From NCBI RefSeq assembly GCF_021555175.1, contig NZ_JAKGRW010000056.1, positions 59,246-123,245 on the forward strand: DNA of 64,000 bases, in the 5' to 3' direction. The stretch comes from Nocardioides alcanivorans. GTDB taxonomy: Bacteria; Actinomycetota; Actinomycetes; Propionibacteriales; Nocardioidaceae. A program made the translations under genes and the position numbers. Below the pieces are notes generated by a model. The model did no database searches. It was not told where the DNA came from and saw only the letters and a program-made list of their open reading frames with translations. Position 1 is the stretch's first letter, and each line of letters opens with the position of its first letter. Shown piece by piece: positions 43,668 to 51,546 of the stretch.

Positions 43668-44279
43668 TCAGGAGGGCCGGCGGTTCCGGAGCTCGGCGGC
43701 GTACGGGTCCAGGCCTTCGGCGCGGCGGAGGGTGGCGAGTCGGGTCCGGTCCCACCGCCACAGGCAGAGCAGTCCGCCGACGCCCAGCGCGGCGGGCACG
43801 AGCCAGTCGCCGTTGAGCATCACCCAGCCGAAGAAGCCCACCTCTGGGGTGCCGAGGTCGGGCCAGTCGGTCGCCAGCCACACGAAACCGGGAACCATCC
43901 CCAGCAGCGAGATCGCGATCGGTTGCAGGGCGGGGCGCGGATCGCCCATGCGCTTGCGTACCCAGGAGCCGAAGGGCAGCGAGAGCAGCGGAGCAATGCT
44001 GGCGGCGAACAGCAGGATCATGCCGTCGTCGAAGCTGAGATCGCGACCGAAGAGCGGGGCTGTGGGGTCGGAGACCTCGTTCATGTAGTGGAGCTCGTTG
44101 GCCAGTCGGGGATCGATCCCGACGACCCTGATGGTGTCCCAGAGCAGGGAGAACGCCACGCCGACCGGGAGTGCCGCGCAGGCGAGCAGCACCACTGCTG
44201 CGGCTCGGATGAGCGGGTGGGTCGATTTCGGTGGGGCGTGCGAGGCGTCGGACCCGAGCCCCTCGAGATGCTCGGTCAT
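43668..44279 (-). CDS. Unknown membrane protein with four predicted helices
   Basis: 203 residues, unrecognised. Hydrophobic segments are near residues 23-45 (AAAVVLLACAALPVGVAFSL), 85-105 (MILLFAASIAPLLSLPFG), 120-140 (PIAISLLGMVPGFVWLA) and 150-172 (GWVMLNGDWLVPAALGVGGL). The loop NEVSDPTAPLFGRDLSFDDG between helices 1 and 2 is acidic. The cytoplasmic end is basic with DRTRLATLRRAEGLDPYAAE. ATG 44279 is the likely start. It is divergent from the BASS transporter gene and convergent with the ABC operon. Confidence 0.65.
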   Translation of the reverse strand: MTEHLEGLGSDASHAPPKSTHPLIRAAAVVLLACAALPVGVAFSLLWDTIRVVGIDPRLANELHYMNEVSDPTAPLFGRDLSFDDGMILLFAASIAPLLSLPFGSWVRKRMGDPRPALQPIAISLLGMVPGFVWLATDWPDLGTPEVGFFGWVMLNGDWLVPAALGVGGLLCLWRWDRTRLATLRRAEGLDPYAAELRNRRPS

Positions 44280-44366
44280 GTCGACATCCTGCCGGATGGA
44301 GTGCCGGAGCAAGTCGTTCGTTCCGTTCCGATCCGGGTGACGGAAACGCAGGACAACTTCCCGTCC

Positions 44367-44392
44367 ATTTGCTTAACTATGGTTAAGCAAAT
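44367..44392. promoter_or_regulatory. MarR-type operator ATTTGCTTAAC-N4-GTTAAGCAAAT
   Basis: A 26-bp site with perfect 11-bp arms, ending 14 bases before the BASS transporter start. The core TTAACTATGGTTAA fits MarR-family operators. A MarR gene lies at the other end of the transporter gene. Confidence 0.75.
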
Positions 44393-44406
44393 GATCGGGG
44401 AGGCAG

Positions 44407-45369
44407 ATGTACGTCGCAGCTTCCGACCTCGACACCCTGCGGATCAGCCTCGGTGAAGGCCCGCAGGTCGGCATCAAGATCCTGATCGCCGTCTTCTTGC
44501 TGGGTGTCGCCCTGGACACCAGGCTCTCCGACCTGCGCGCCGTCATCTGCCGGCCACTGGTGCTGGTCGTCGGCGTGGTCGCCCAGTTCGTGCTCCTGCC
44601 CGCCCTCACGCTGGGGCTGTGCCACCTCCTCGACGTGGGTGGCTCCGTGGCACTCGGCATGCTGCTGGTCGCCTGCTGCCCTGCCGGCAACCTCTCCAAT
44701 CTGCTCACTCACCGCGCCCACGGTGACGTCGCCCTCTCGATCTCGCTGACCACGTGCTCCAACCTGTTGGCGGTGCTGGCGACGCCGTTGGCCTTCGGCT
44801 TCTGGTCTGCCCGCTACCCGGCCGCCGACGAGCTGCTCCGCGACATCCGTCTCGACCCGGTCGACATGGGTGTGGAGGTGGCCCTGCTGATCGGACTGCC
44901 GTTCGCCGTCGGGGTCTGGGTGGCGAGTCGGTATCCCGGCCTGGCATCGCGCCTGCGCCGGCCGGTGGAGGTCGCCGTCCTGACGGCATTGTTGCTCGTG
45001 ATCGTGGCCGGCCTCGCCGCGCGAGGTGGCATCATCGTCGACCACCTCGACGAGGTGGCACTCCCGGCGATCATCCAGAACGCCGTCGTCCTGCTCACCG
45101 GGTACGTCGTCGCGCGGCTCCTCCGGATGCGTGCGGCCGGGGTGCGCGCGATGACCTTCGAGATGGGGGTGCGCAACACTGCGCTCGCCCTGGTGCTGGC
45201 ACTGGCCTACTTCGACCAGCTCGGTGGGGTTGCTCTCGTGGTCGCCTTCTGGGCGTTGTGGGATGTCTTCACCGGGCTCGCGCTCTCGACCTACTGGCGA
45301 CGGCGGCCGCTGCACGGCGGTGGTCGCGACGGGGACTCGGCCGCGCCGACTCAGGGGCGGTTGTCGTGA
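44407..45369 (+). CDS. Bile acid:sodium symporter (BASS) family transporter
   Basis: 320 residues with about nine to ten membrane helices. The family pattern is visible: IKILIAVFLLGVALDTRLSD, LVACCPAGNLSNLLTHRAHG (the conserved region near the unwound helix 4, which binds sodium in homologues), then SISLTTCSNLLAVLATPLAF, and RAMTFEMGVRNTALALVLAL for helix 9. These two crossed helices carry the sodium sites in ASBT. Substrates in the family include bile acids, steroid sulfates and pantoate. The start ATG 44407 follows GGGGAGG. The gene overlaps the oppositely oriented MarR gene by 19 bases, and a strong operator lies at its promoter. Confidence 0.88.
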   Translation: MYVAASDLDTLRISLGEGPQVGIKILIAVFLLGVALDTRLSDLRAVICRPLVLVVGVVAQFVLLPALTLGLCHLLDVGGSVALGMLLVACCPAGNLSNLLTHRAHGDVALSISLTTCSNLLAVLATPLAFGFWSARYPAADELLRDIRLDPVDMGVEVALLIGLPFAVGVWVASRYPGLASRLRRPVEVAVLTALLLVIVAGLAARGGIIVDHLDEVALPAIIQNAVVLLTGYVVARLLRMRAAGVRAMTFEMGVRNTALALVLALAYFDQLGGVALVVAFWALWDVFTGLALSTYWRRRPLHGGGRDGDSAAPTQGRLS

Positions 45370-45845
45370 GGTGTCAGCGTCTGCGGCAGGTGGGGCGATC
45401 CGCGCTCCACCAGGGCAGCCAGGGTCCGCCGCGTCGCTGCTGCGTCGTCGCTGCCGACCTGGGCGGCCAGGCTCGCCTCGAACTCCGCATGGAAGGCGGC
45501 CGCGCACGCGAGCGCCGCATGCCCTCGATCGGTCACGCGGACCGCGCGCACCCGTTTGTCCTCGGCCTTCACCCGCTCGACGAGACCCGCGCGGACCATC
45601 GGCTCGATTGCCTTGAGCGCACCGGGGCTGCTCAGCCCGATCCGGTCTGCCAGCTCACGCAGGCTCAGCGCGTCGTCGCCCAGCGAGCGCAGCAGCAGCC
45701 CGCCACGCACGGTGAACCCGTCGAAGCCTTCGTCGGCAAGCCGCTGGTGGAGGGCGTCGATGAAGACCACGCCTGCCAGGTTCAGCAGCACCCCGAAATC
45801 GAGGGGATGTCCCTCGCCCCGGTCCGATTCACCCATGTCAGCCAC
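45351..45845 (-). CDS. MarR-family transcriptional regulator
   Basis: 164 residues with the winged helix LSLRELADRIGLSSPGALKA, IEPMVRAGLVERVKAEDKRV and RAVRVTDRGHAALACA. This is the standard MarR core with the DxR motif (EDKRVRAVRVT). The flanking helices (LLNLAGVVFIDALHQRLADE, FHAEFEASLAAQVGSDD) form the dimer interface. GTG 45845 and ATG 45836 are both possible starts. It is tail-to-tail with the BASS gene (19-base overlap) and divergent from the arylsulfatase gene, 23 bases away. The palindrome at 44367-44392 is the best operator candidate. The effector is unknown. Confidence 0.88.
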   Translation of the reverse strand: MADMGESDRGEGHPLDFGVLLNLAGVVFIDALHQRLADEGFDGFTVRGGLLLRSLGDDALSLRELADRIGLSSPGALKAIEPMVRAGLVERVKAEDKRVRAVRVTDRGHAALACAAAFHAEFEASLAAQVGSDDAAATRRTLAALVERGSPHLPQTLTPHDNRP

Positions 45846-45868
45846 CAGAGCATCGTAGGAGTCCGCCA

Positions 45869-48151
45869 GTGAGCACGACCTCTCCCACCGGTCCCGTCAT
45901 CGGTCGCACCACAGCCGAGTCGACGCCGTACCACCCGGCACGGCCACGCCCGGCGGGTAGGCCGAACGTGCTCGTGGTCCTGCTCGACGACGTGGGTTTC
46001 GGGCAGCTGGGACCGTTTGGCGGCGAGATCGAGACGCCCAACATCGACCGCTTGGCGGGGGAGGGGCTGCGCTACAACCGCTTCCACGTGACGGCACTGT
46101 GCTCGCCCACCCGCGCGGCAATGCTGACCGGACGCAACGCGCACGCAGCCGGCGTCGGCTTCCTGGTCGACATGCCGGCCGGCTACCCGGGTTACAGCGG
46201 GCGGATCTCGAAGTCGACCGCCACGGTGCCTCGGTTGCTGCGCGACTCCGGGTGGAGCACGTTCGCGGTCGGCAAGTGGCACCTGACGCCTCGCAACGAC
46301 CGGTCGGCAGTCGGCCCCTTCGAGACCTGGCCCCTCGGCCAGGGCTTCGAGCGGTTCTACGGCTTCCTCCACGGCGACGCGAACCAATGGACGCCCACGC
46401 TCTATCGCGACAACTCGCCGGTGGAGCCGTCGGAGACCCCCGAGGAGGGCTACCACCTCACCGAGGATCTGGTCGACGAGGCGTTGCGCATGATCAAGGA
46501 CCAGAAGCACGCCGCGCCGGAGAAGCCCTTCTTCATGTACTTCACGCCCGGCGTCGGTCACGCCCCGCACCAGGCGCCGAAGGAGTGGATCGAGAAGTAT
46601 GCCGGCCGCTTCGACGACGGCTGGGAGGCGCTGCGGGAGCGGGTCTTCGCCCGACAGGTCGCCGCCGGAGTCGTGCCGGAGGGCACCACGTTGCCGCCCC
46701 GCCCGGACTTCGTGCAGGCGTGGGACACGCTGAGCGCTGAGGAGCAGCGGCTCTTCGCTCGCTATGCCGAGGCCCACGCAGGCTTCGTCTCCCACTTCGA
46801 TCACCACCTCGGTCGGCTGTTGGACGGATTGGACGAGCTCGGGATCGCCGACGACACGATGGTGCTCCTCACCTCCGACAACGGCGCCAGCGCAGAGGGC
46901 GGCCAGCTCGGTTCCCTCAATGAGCACCGCTTCGGCTTCAACGTGCCGGACACGCTCGAGGACAACCTGGCAGCGATCGACGAGATCGGTGGTTGGCGCG
47001 GCTACAACCACTACCCGTGGGGTTGGGCGTGGGCCGGCAACGCGCCCTTCCACCTGTGGAAACGCTACTCGTGGCTCGGGGGAGTGCGGGTGCCGATGAT
47101 CCTCAGGCCCGCCGGCGGAGTTGCCGACCCCGGTGCGGTGCGCGACCAGTGGTGCCACGTCGTCGACGTCGCGGCCACGGTGCTCGACGCTTGCGGTGTG
47201 ACGCTCCCCGATCAGGTCGACGGAGTCACCCAGCGGCCGCTGGCCGGAGCCTCGTTGCTCGGCACGGTCGCCGATGCCGGAGCGCCGGCGCCACGGGCGA
47301 CCCAGTACTTCGAGACCCTCGGCTCACTCTCGATCATCCACGACGGCTGGAAGGCCACCACCAACCACGTTTCCGGCGGTGTCGCCGACGAGGCGCTGAT
47401 TCCGGGCAGCCGTGACTTCGCTGACGACCGCTGGTGCCTCTTCCGCATGGACGACGACTTCTCGGAAGCCCATGACGTCGCCGACGACCACCCGGGCGTG
47501 GTGACCGAGCTCATCGCCCGTTGGGAGCAGGAGGCGGCGGCCAACCAGGTCTTTCCCCTGACCGACAACCTCTACGGCCACCTCGCCGGCTTCGAGCCAC
47601 CGCTCTGGCCCACGCCCGAACGACTCGTCGTCCGCCCCGGTGCCAACCCGGTCGTCGACGAAGCGGTGCCGTCCCTCGCGCTCGGCGCGCTGGTCGAGGC
47701 CGATGTCACCGTGCCCGAAGGTGGGGGTGAAGGAGTGCTCGCCGCGATCGGTGACTGGTCCAACGGCTGGGCGCTCGTGGTGATCGACGCCCGCCCGCGC
47801 TTCCTGCTCAACGCCACCAGCACGCCGTACGCCGTCACCTCCGACATGCCGCTGCCCGCCGGTGACCACACGGTCGGCTTCCGACTGGCCGGCGAGGACG
47901 GGGTACTGCTGGTCGATGGAGCGGAGGTGGCGCGTGTTCCGTTCGCTGCCGGGATGGGGTCCAGCGGAATCCAGATCGGCGGCGGCGGCCTGCGGGTCGG
48001 CCGCGACGCCGGCTTCCCGGTGAGCGACGACTATGCGCCCCCGTTCGCCTGGACCGGCGAGTTGCGAACGGTCACCTTCACCGGCGGCGGTGCGCTCGCC
48101 GATCTCGACGCCGCTCGCGCGCAACTGGTCGCTGCACTCCACGCCGAATAG
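45869..48151 (+). CDS. Arylsulfatase (formylglycine-dependent sulfatase)
   Basis: 760 residues, type I sulfatase. The maturation motif CSPTR is at residues 78-82 followed by AAMLTGRNAHAAGV; its Cys is oxidised to formylglycine. Calcium ligands lie in VLLDDVGFGQL (Asp40, Asp41) and later in TSDNGASAEGGQLG, and GKWHLTP supplies Lys/His for the sulfate. HAPHQAPKEWIEKYAG and the long C-terminal beta domain (VTVPEGGGEGVLAAIGDWSN) resemble Pseudomonas AtsA. No signal peptide is present, so it may be cytosolic. GTG 45869 is the start, 24 bases after the divergent MarR gene. Hydrolysis of aryl or steroid sulfates is the family role. Confidence 0.93.
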   Translation: MSTTSPTGPVIGRTTAESTPYHPARPRPAGRPNVLVVLLDDVGFGQLGPFGGEIETPNIDRLAGEGLRYNRFHVTALCSPTRAAMLTGRNAHAAGVGFLVDMPAGYPGYSGRISKSTATVPRLLRDSGWSTFAVGKWHLTPRNDRSAVGPFETWPLGQGFERFYGFLHGDANQWTPTLYRDNSPVEPSETPEEGYHLTEDLVDEALRMIKDQKHAAPEKPFFMYFTPGVGHAPHQAPKEWIEKYAGRFDDGWEALRERVFARQVAAGVVPEGTTLPPRPDFVQAWDTLSAEEQRLFARYAEAHAGFVSHFDHHLGRLLDGLDELGIADDTMVLLTSDNGASAEGGQLGSLNEHRFGFNVPDTLEDNLAAIDEIGGWRGYNHYPWGWAWAGNAPFHLWKRYSWLGGVRVPMILRPAGGVADPGAVRDQWCHVVDVAATVLDACGVTLPDQVDGVTQRPLAGASLLGTVADAGAPAPRATQYFETLGSLSIIHDGWKATTNHVSGGVADEALIPGSRDFADDRWCLFRMDDDFSEAHDVADDHPGVVTELIARWEQEAAANQVFPLTDNLYGHLAGFEPPLWPTPERLVVRPGANPVVDEAVPSLALGALVEADVTVPEGGGEGVLAAIGDWSNGWALVVIDARPRFLLNATSTPYAVTSDMPLPAGDHTVGFRLAGEDGVLLVDGAEVARVPFAAGMGSSGIQIGGGGLRVGRDAGFPVSDDYAPPFAWTGELRTVTFTGGGALADLDAARAQLVAALHAE

Positions 48152-48207
48152 ACCTCCGTCGGCGCGACGGGTTCCGTCATTGAATTTCGTTCAGTAGTCT
48201 CGTCGGC

Positions 48208-49667
48208 ATGAACGCTGCTGAGCACGTCGACGTACTCATCATCGGTGCCGGACTCTCCGGCATCGGGGCCGCCGCGAAGTTGAGCACCGAGCACCCGGAC
48301 CGCTCCTACCTGCTGTTGGAGCGACGCGGGGCGAGCGGTGGCACGTGGGACCTCTTCCGCTATCCCGGCGTGCGCTCCGACTCCGACATGTTCACGCTCG
48401 GCTACCGCTTCAAGCCGTGGACCGACGACAAGTCGCTGGCCGACGGCGCCTCGATCCTGCGTTACGTCCGCGAGACGGCCGAGGAGTACGGCGTCGACCA
48501 GCGCATCCGCTACGGGCAACACGTCCTGGGCGCTGACTGGGACTCCGACAGCAAGCGCTGGACCGTCACCGTCGACACCGATCAGGGGCAGGTCGCCTAC
48601 ACCTGCAACTTCTTGTGGAGCTGCAGTGGCTACTACGACTACGACGAGGGCTACACCCCGCAGTTCCCCGGGCGCGAACGTTTCGAGGGTCGCATCGTGC
48701 ACCCGCAGCACTGGCCCGCCGACCTCGACTACGCCGGCAAGCGGGTCGTGGTGATCGGCTCCGGCGCCACCGCGGTGACCCTGGTGCCGTCCATGCTCGA
48801 GTCCGGCGACTCGAGAGCTGCCGGTCACGTGACGATGCTGCAGCGATCGCCGACCTACATCTTGTCGGTGCCGCGGCGCGACCCGCTCGCCAACACCGTG
48901 CGCAGGGTGCTCGGCGCGAGACGCGCCTACCCGGTCATTCGGCTGAAGAACATCGCGCAGGCGAACACGCTCTACTCGGTCAGCCAGAAGCGGCCGAAGC
49001 TCGTGCGTGCTGCGATCCGCAAGATGACGCAGAAGATGCTGCCCGAGGACTATCCGGTCGACGTGCACTTCAAGCCGACCTACGGGCCGTGGGACCAGCG
49101 GCTGTGCCTGGTGCCCAACGGTGACCTCTTCCGGGTGCTGCGTGAGGGCACCGCGTCGGTGGTCACCGACACCATCGAGACCTTCACCGAGAAGGGCATC
49201 CTGCTCAGCTCGGGGAGGTGCTCGAGGCCGACATCATCGTGACCGCGACCGGTCTCAACCTGCTGGCCTTCGGCGGCATCCAGATGACGATCGACGGCGA
49301 GAAGGTCCACCTGCCCGACACCATGGCCTACCGGGCGCTGATGCTCAGCGACGTGCCCAACTTCGCCTACACGATCGGCTACACCAACGCCTCATGGACG
49401 CTGAAGGCCGATCTCGTCGCCGAGTTCGTCTGCCGGGTGCTCGCCCACATGGAGGCGACCGGGACCTCCGTGGTCACCCCGCCCCGCGACCCGTCAGTCA
49501 CCGAGGAACCCTTCATGGACTTCGAAGCAGGCTACGTGCTCCGAGCAATCGACGAGCTCCCCAAGCAAGGCTCCGTCGAACCCTGGAAGCTCAAGCAGAG
49601 CTACTTCCACGACGTCCGCTCGATCCGCAGGGCCGACATCGCCGACGGGGTGCTCCGCTTCTCCTGA
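48208..49667 (+). CDS. Flavin-containing monooxygenase (Baeyer-Villiger-type), frameshifted
   Basis: About 486 residues. FAD site VLIIGAGLSGIGAAAKLS, the signature FEGRIVHPQHWP matching the FxGxxxHxxxWP motif of Baeyer-Villiger/FMO enzymes, and the NADP site VVVIGSGATAVTLVPSML. The C-terminal VTATGLNLLAFGGIQMTIDG and FAYTIGYTNASWTL are typical of the group. The frame breaks in the four-G run 49212-49215; one added base joins LLSSG to EVLEADIIV. It lies downstream of the arylsulfatase gene (56 bases) and could act after desulfation on a ketone or sulfur/nitrogen substrate. A weak TGAA-type inverted repeat precedes it near 48181-48194. Confidence 0.87.
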
Positions 49668-49668
49668 G

Positions 49669-49732
49669 GGGATCGTCCCTAACAGATTTGTAGATTCCGG
49701 CCGGAAACTACAAATCTGTTAGGGACGATCCC
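49669..49732. repeat. 64-nt near-perfect palindrome, copy B (CCCTAACAGATTTGTAG family)
   Basis: Arms 49669-49693 and 49708-49732 are perfectly complementary over 25 bp. The loop contains its own 12-bp palindrome TTCCGGCCGGAA. It begins two bases after the monooxygenase stop. It matches copy A (39833-39892) in the arms but not in the loop. Confidence 0.92.
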
Positions 49733-49813
49733 GCTGGTCCGGAGGGAAGGTGGGGCAACGCACACCGCGAGGATGGGAGGTTGTGGGCGTGCGTGCACTA
49801 CGCTGGAGGGGCT

Positions 49814-49840
49814 CGGTCCGACAAGTCTTGCCGCGGACCG
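49814..49840 (+). other. Hairpin in the leader of the DEAD-box helicase gene
   Basis: CGGTCCG (49814-49820) pairs with CGGACCG (49834-49840) around a 13-base loop. It lies within the roughly 200-base stretch between the palindrome and the helicase start, the longest non-coding region here. Leader control is speculative. Confidence 0.3.
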
Positions 49841-49937
49841 AATGGCGTACCACTTGGTGCGATCCCTCGAATCCGAGGCACACTTCCCGCGCTCTGCGCG
49901 ATGAGTTTGGTGAGACACCACCAACGAAAAGATTTCC

Positions 49938-51413
49938 TTGTCTACCAAGAGTTTCGCCGACTTCGGCGTGCCCACTGTCCTGTCCTCCGTGCTTGCCGAA
50001 CGCGGCATCACCTCTCCCACCCCGATCCAGGCGGCCACGCTGCCTGACTCGCTCGACGGCCGCGACGTGCTCGGTCGCGGGCGCACCGGATCGGGCAAGA
50101 CCTACGCCTTCCTGATCCCGTTGGTCGCGCGGCTCGTCGCCAGCGGCCGCCGCCCCCGCAAGGGCGCCCCGCGGGCGCTGATCCTCGCCCCGACCCGTGA
50201 GCTCGTGGGCCAGATCGAGGAGGCGCTCGTCCCGCTGGCTAAGGCAGCCAACCTCTCCACGCGCACCGTCTTCGGCGGCGTCGGCCAGAACCCCCAGGTG
50301 CAGGCACTGCGCCAGGGCGTCGACGTCGTCATCGCCTGCCCGGGACGCCTCGAGGACCTCATCAACCAGGGCCACTGCACCTTGGGTGACATCGAGGTCA
50401 CCGTGCTCGACGAGGCCGACCACATGGCCGACCTCGGCTTCCTCCCCGGTGTACGTCGCCTGCTCGAGAAGACGCCGCCGAAGAGCCAGCGACTGCTCTT
50501 CTCCGCCACGCTCGACAAGGCGATCGACGTGCTGGTGAAGCGCTTCCTCAACAACCCGGTCACCCACCAGGCCGACTCGGCGCAGTCGCCGGTCGCCACG
50601 ATGACCCACCACGTGCTGCACCTGCAGCGCGACCACCAGGTGCCGGTGCTCGTCGACCTCACCAGCGCCCCCGGGCGCACCGTGGTCTTCACCCGCACCA
50701 AGTACGGCGCCAAGGCCCTTGCCCGCCAGCTCAACAAGTCCGGCGTCCCGTCGGTCGAGTTGCACGGCAACCTGAGCCAGAACGCGCGCACCCGCAACAT
50801 GGAGGCCTTCCACGAGGGCCGCGCAACCACGCTCGTTGCCACCGACATCGCTGCCCGTGGCATCCACGTCGACGACGTCTCGCTCGTCGTCCACGCCGAC
50901 CCGCCGGCCGAGCACAAGGCCTATCTGCACCGCTCCGGCCGTACGGCGCGAGCCGGCAACGAGGGCTCGGTCATCACGCTGATGACCGACGACCAGGTCA
51001 AGGACGTGCGCGACCTGACCCGCGCAGCCGGCATCAAGCCGACCATCACCCGCATCGACGGCGCCGCTCACCCGGTGCTGAAGAAGCTGGCGCCGGGCGA
51101 CCGCTCGACGCCCGGCGGGATCGAGTTCGAGCAGCCGCAGCAGTCCTCCGGCAAGTCCGGTGGGCAGGGCAAGTCGGGCGGTCGTCGTCGCCGCTCGGGC
51201 GGTGGCGCAGGCCAGGGCGAGGCGCGTGCCGCGTCTGGTCAGTCCCGCGGCGGTCAGTCGCGTGGCGGCCAGGGTGGGCAGTCGCAGCCGCGCAAGCAGG
51301 GTTCCGGTTCAGGCGGTGGCAACCGCAAGCCGGCCGGCCGTTCTGGCGCAGCCCGCACCAGTGGCGGTGGCCGGAGCAGCCACAGCGCCAGCAGCTTCAG
51401 CCGCGGACGCTGA
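49938..51413 (+). CDS. DEAD-box ATP-dependent RNA helicase
   Basis: RNA-remodelling helicase of 491 residues. Conserved motifs in order: Q motif (FADFGVPTVLSSVLAERGIT, SPTPIQAATLP), I GRTGSGKT, Ia PTRELVGQ, Ib TPGR-like CPGR, II DEAD (VLDEADHMADLG), III SAT, IV VVFTRTKYGAKAL, V TDIAARGI and VI HRSGRTARAG. The C-terminal 110 residues are a Gly/Ser/Arg/Gln-rich low-complexity tail with RGG-like repeats (SRGGQSRGGQGGQSQ), an RNA-binding or condensate-forming type of sequence. TTG 49938 is the start, with a weak GAAAAGA ribosome binding site. A strong hairpin follows. Cold or stress RNA metabolism is the usual role. Confidence 0.95.
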   Translation: MSTKSFADFGVPTVLSSVLAERGITSPTPIQAATLPDSLDGRDVLGRGRTGSGKTYAFLIPLVARLVASGRRPRKGAPRALILAPTRELVGQIEEALVPLAKAANLSTRTVFGGVGQNPQVQALRQGVDVVIACPGRLEDLINQGHCTLGDIEVTVLDEADHMADLGFLPGVRRLLEKTPPKSQRLLFSATLDKAIDVLVKRFLNNPVTHQADSAQSPVATMTHHVLHLQRDHQVPVLVDLTSAPGRTVVFTRTKYGAKALARQLNKSGVPSVELHGNLSQNARTRNMEAFHEGRATTLVATDIAARGIHVDDVSLVVHADPPAEHKAYLHRSGRTARAGNEGSVITLMTDDQVKDVRDLTRAAGIKPTITRIDGAAHPVLKKLAPGDRSTPGGIEFEQPQQSSGKSGGQGKSGGRRRRSGGGAGQGEARAASGQSRGGQSRGGQGGQSQPRKQGSGSGGGNRKPAGRSGAARTSGGGRSSHSASSFSRGR

Positions 51414-51429
51414 TCGCACGCACAGCTGA

Positions 51430-51463
51430 GAAGGCCGGCAACTCCGGGGAGTTGCCGGCCTTC
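51430..51463 (+). terminator. Hairpin terminator after the DEAD-box helicase
   Basis: A perfect 16-bp stem (51430-51445 with 51448-51463) starts 17 bases after the helicase stop, with only two unpaired bases between the arms, so a real loop would open a few pairs. No T tract follows directly (AGGCATTTCAGG). Confidence 0.8.
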
Positions 51464-51546
51464 AGGCATTTCAGGGGTGACGGTCAACGTCCCCGAGCAG
51501 GAGCCCGCGCCGCGGCAACGACCTACGATCTGGGCGCCGTCGACGG

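Noticed and set aside
49669..49732. Palindrome considered as insertion-sequence terminal repeats
   Set aside because: The arms are only 14 bp apart and no transposase gene lies near either copy. A miniature element or terminator remains possible.
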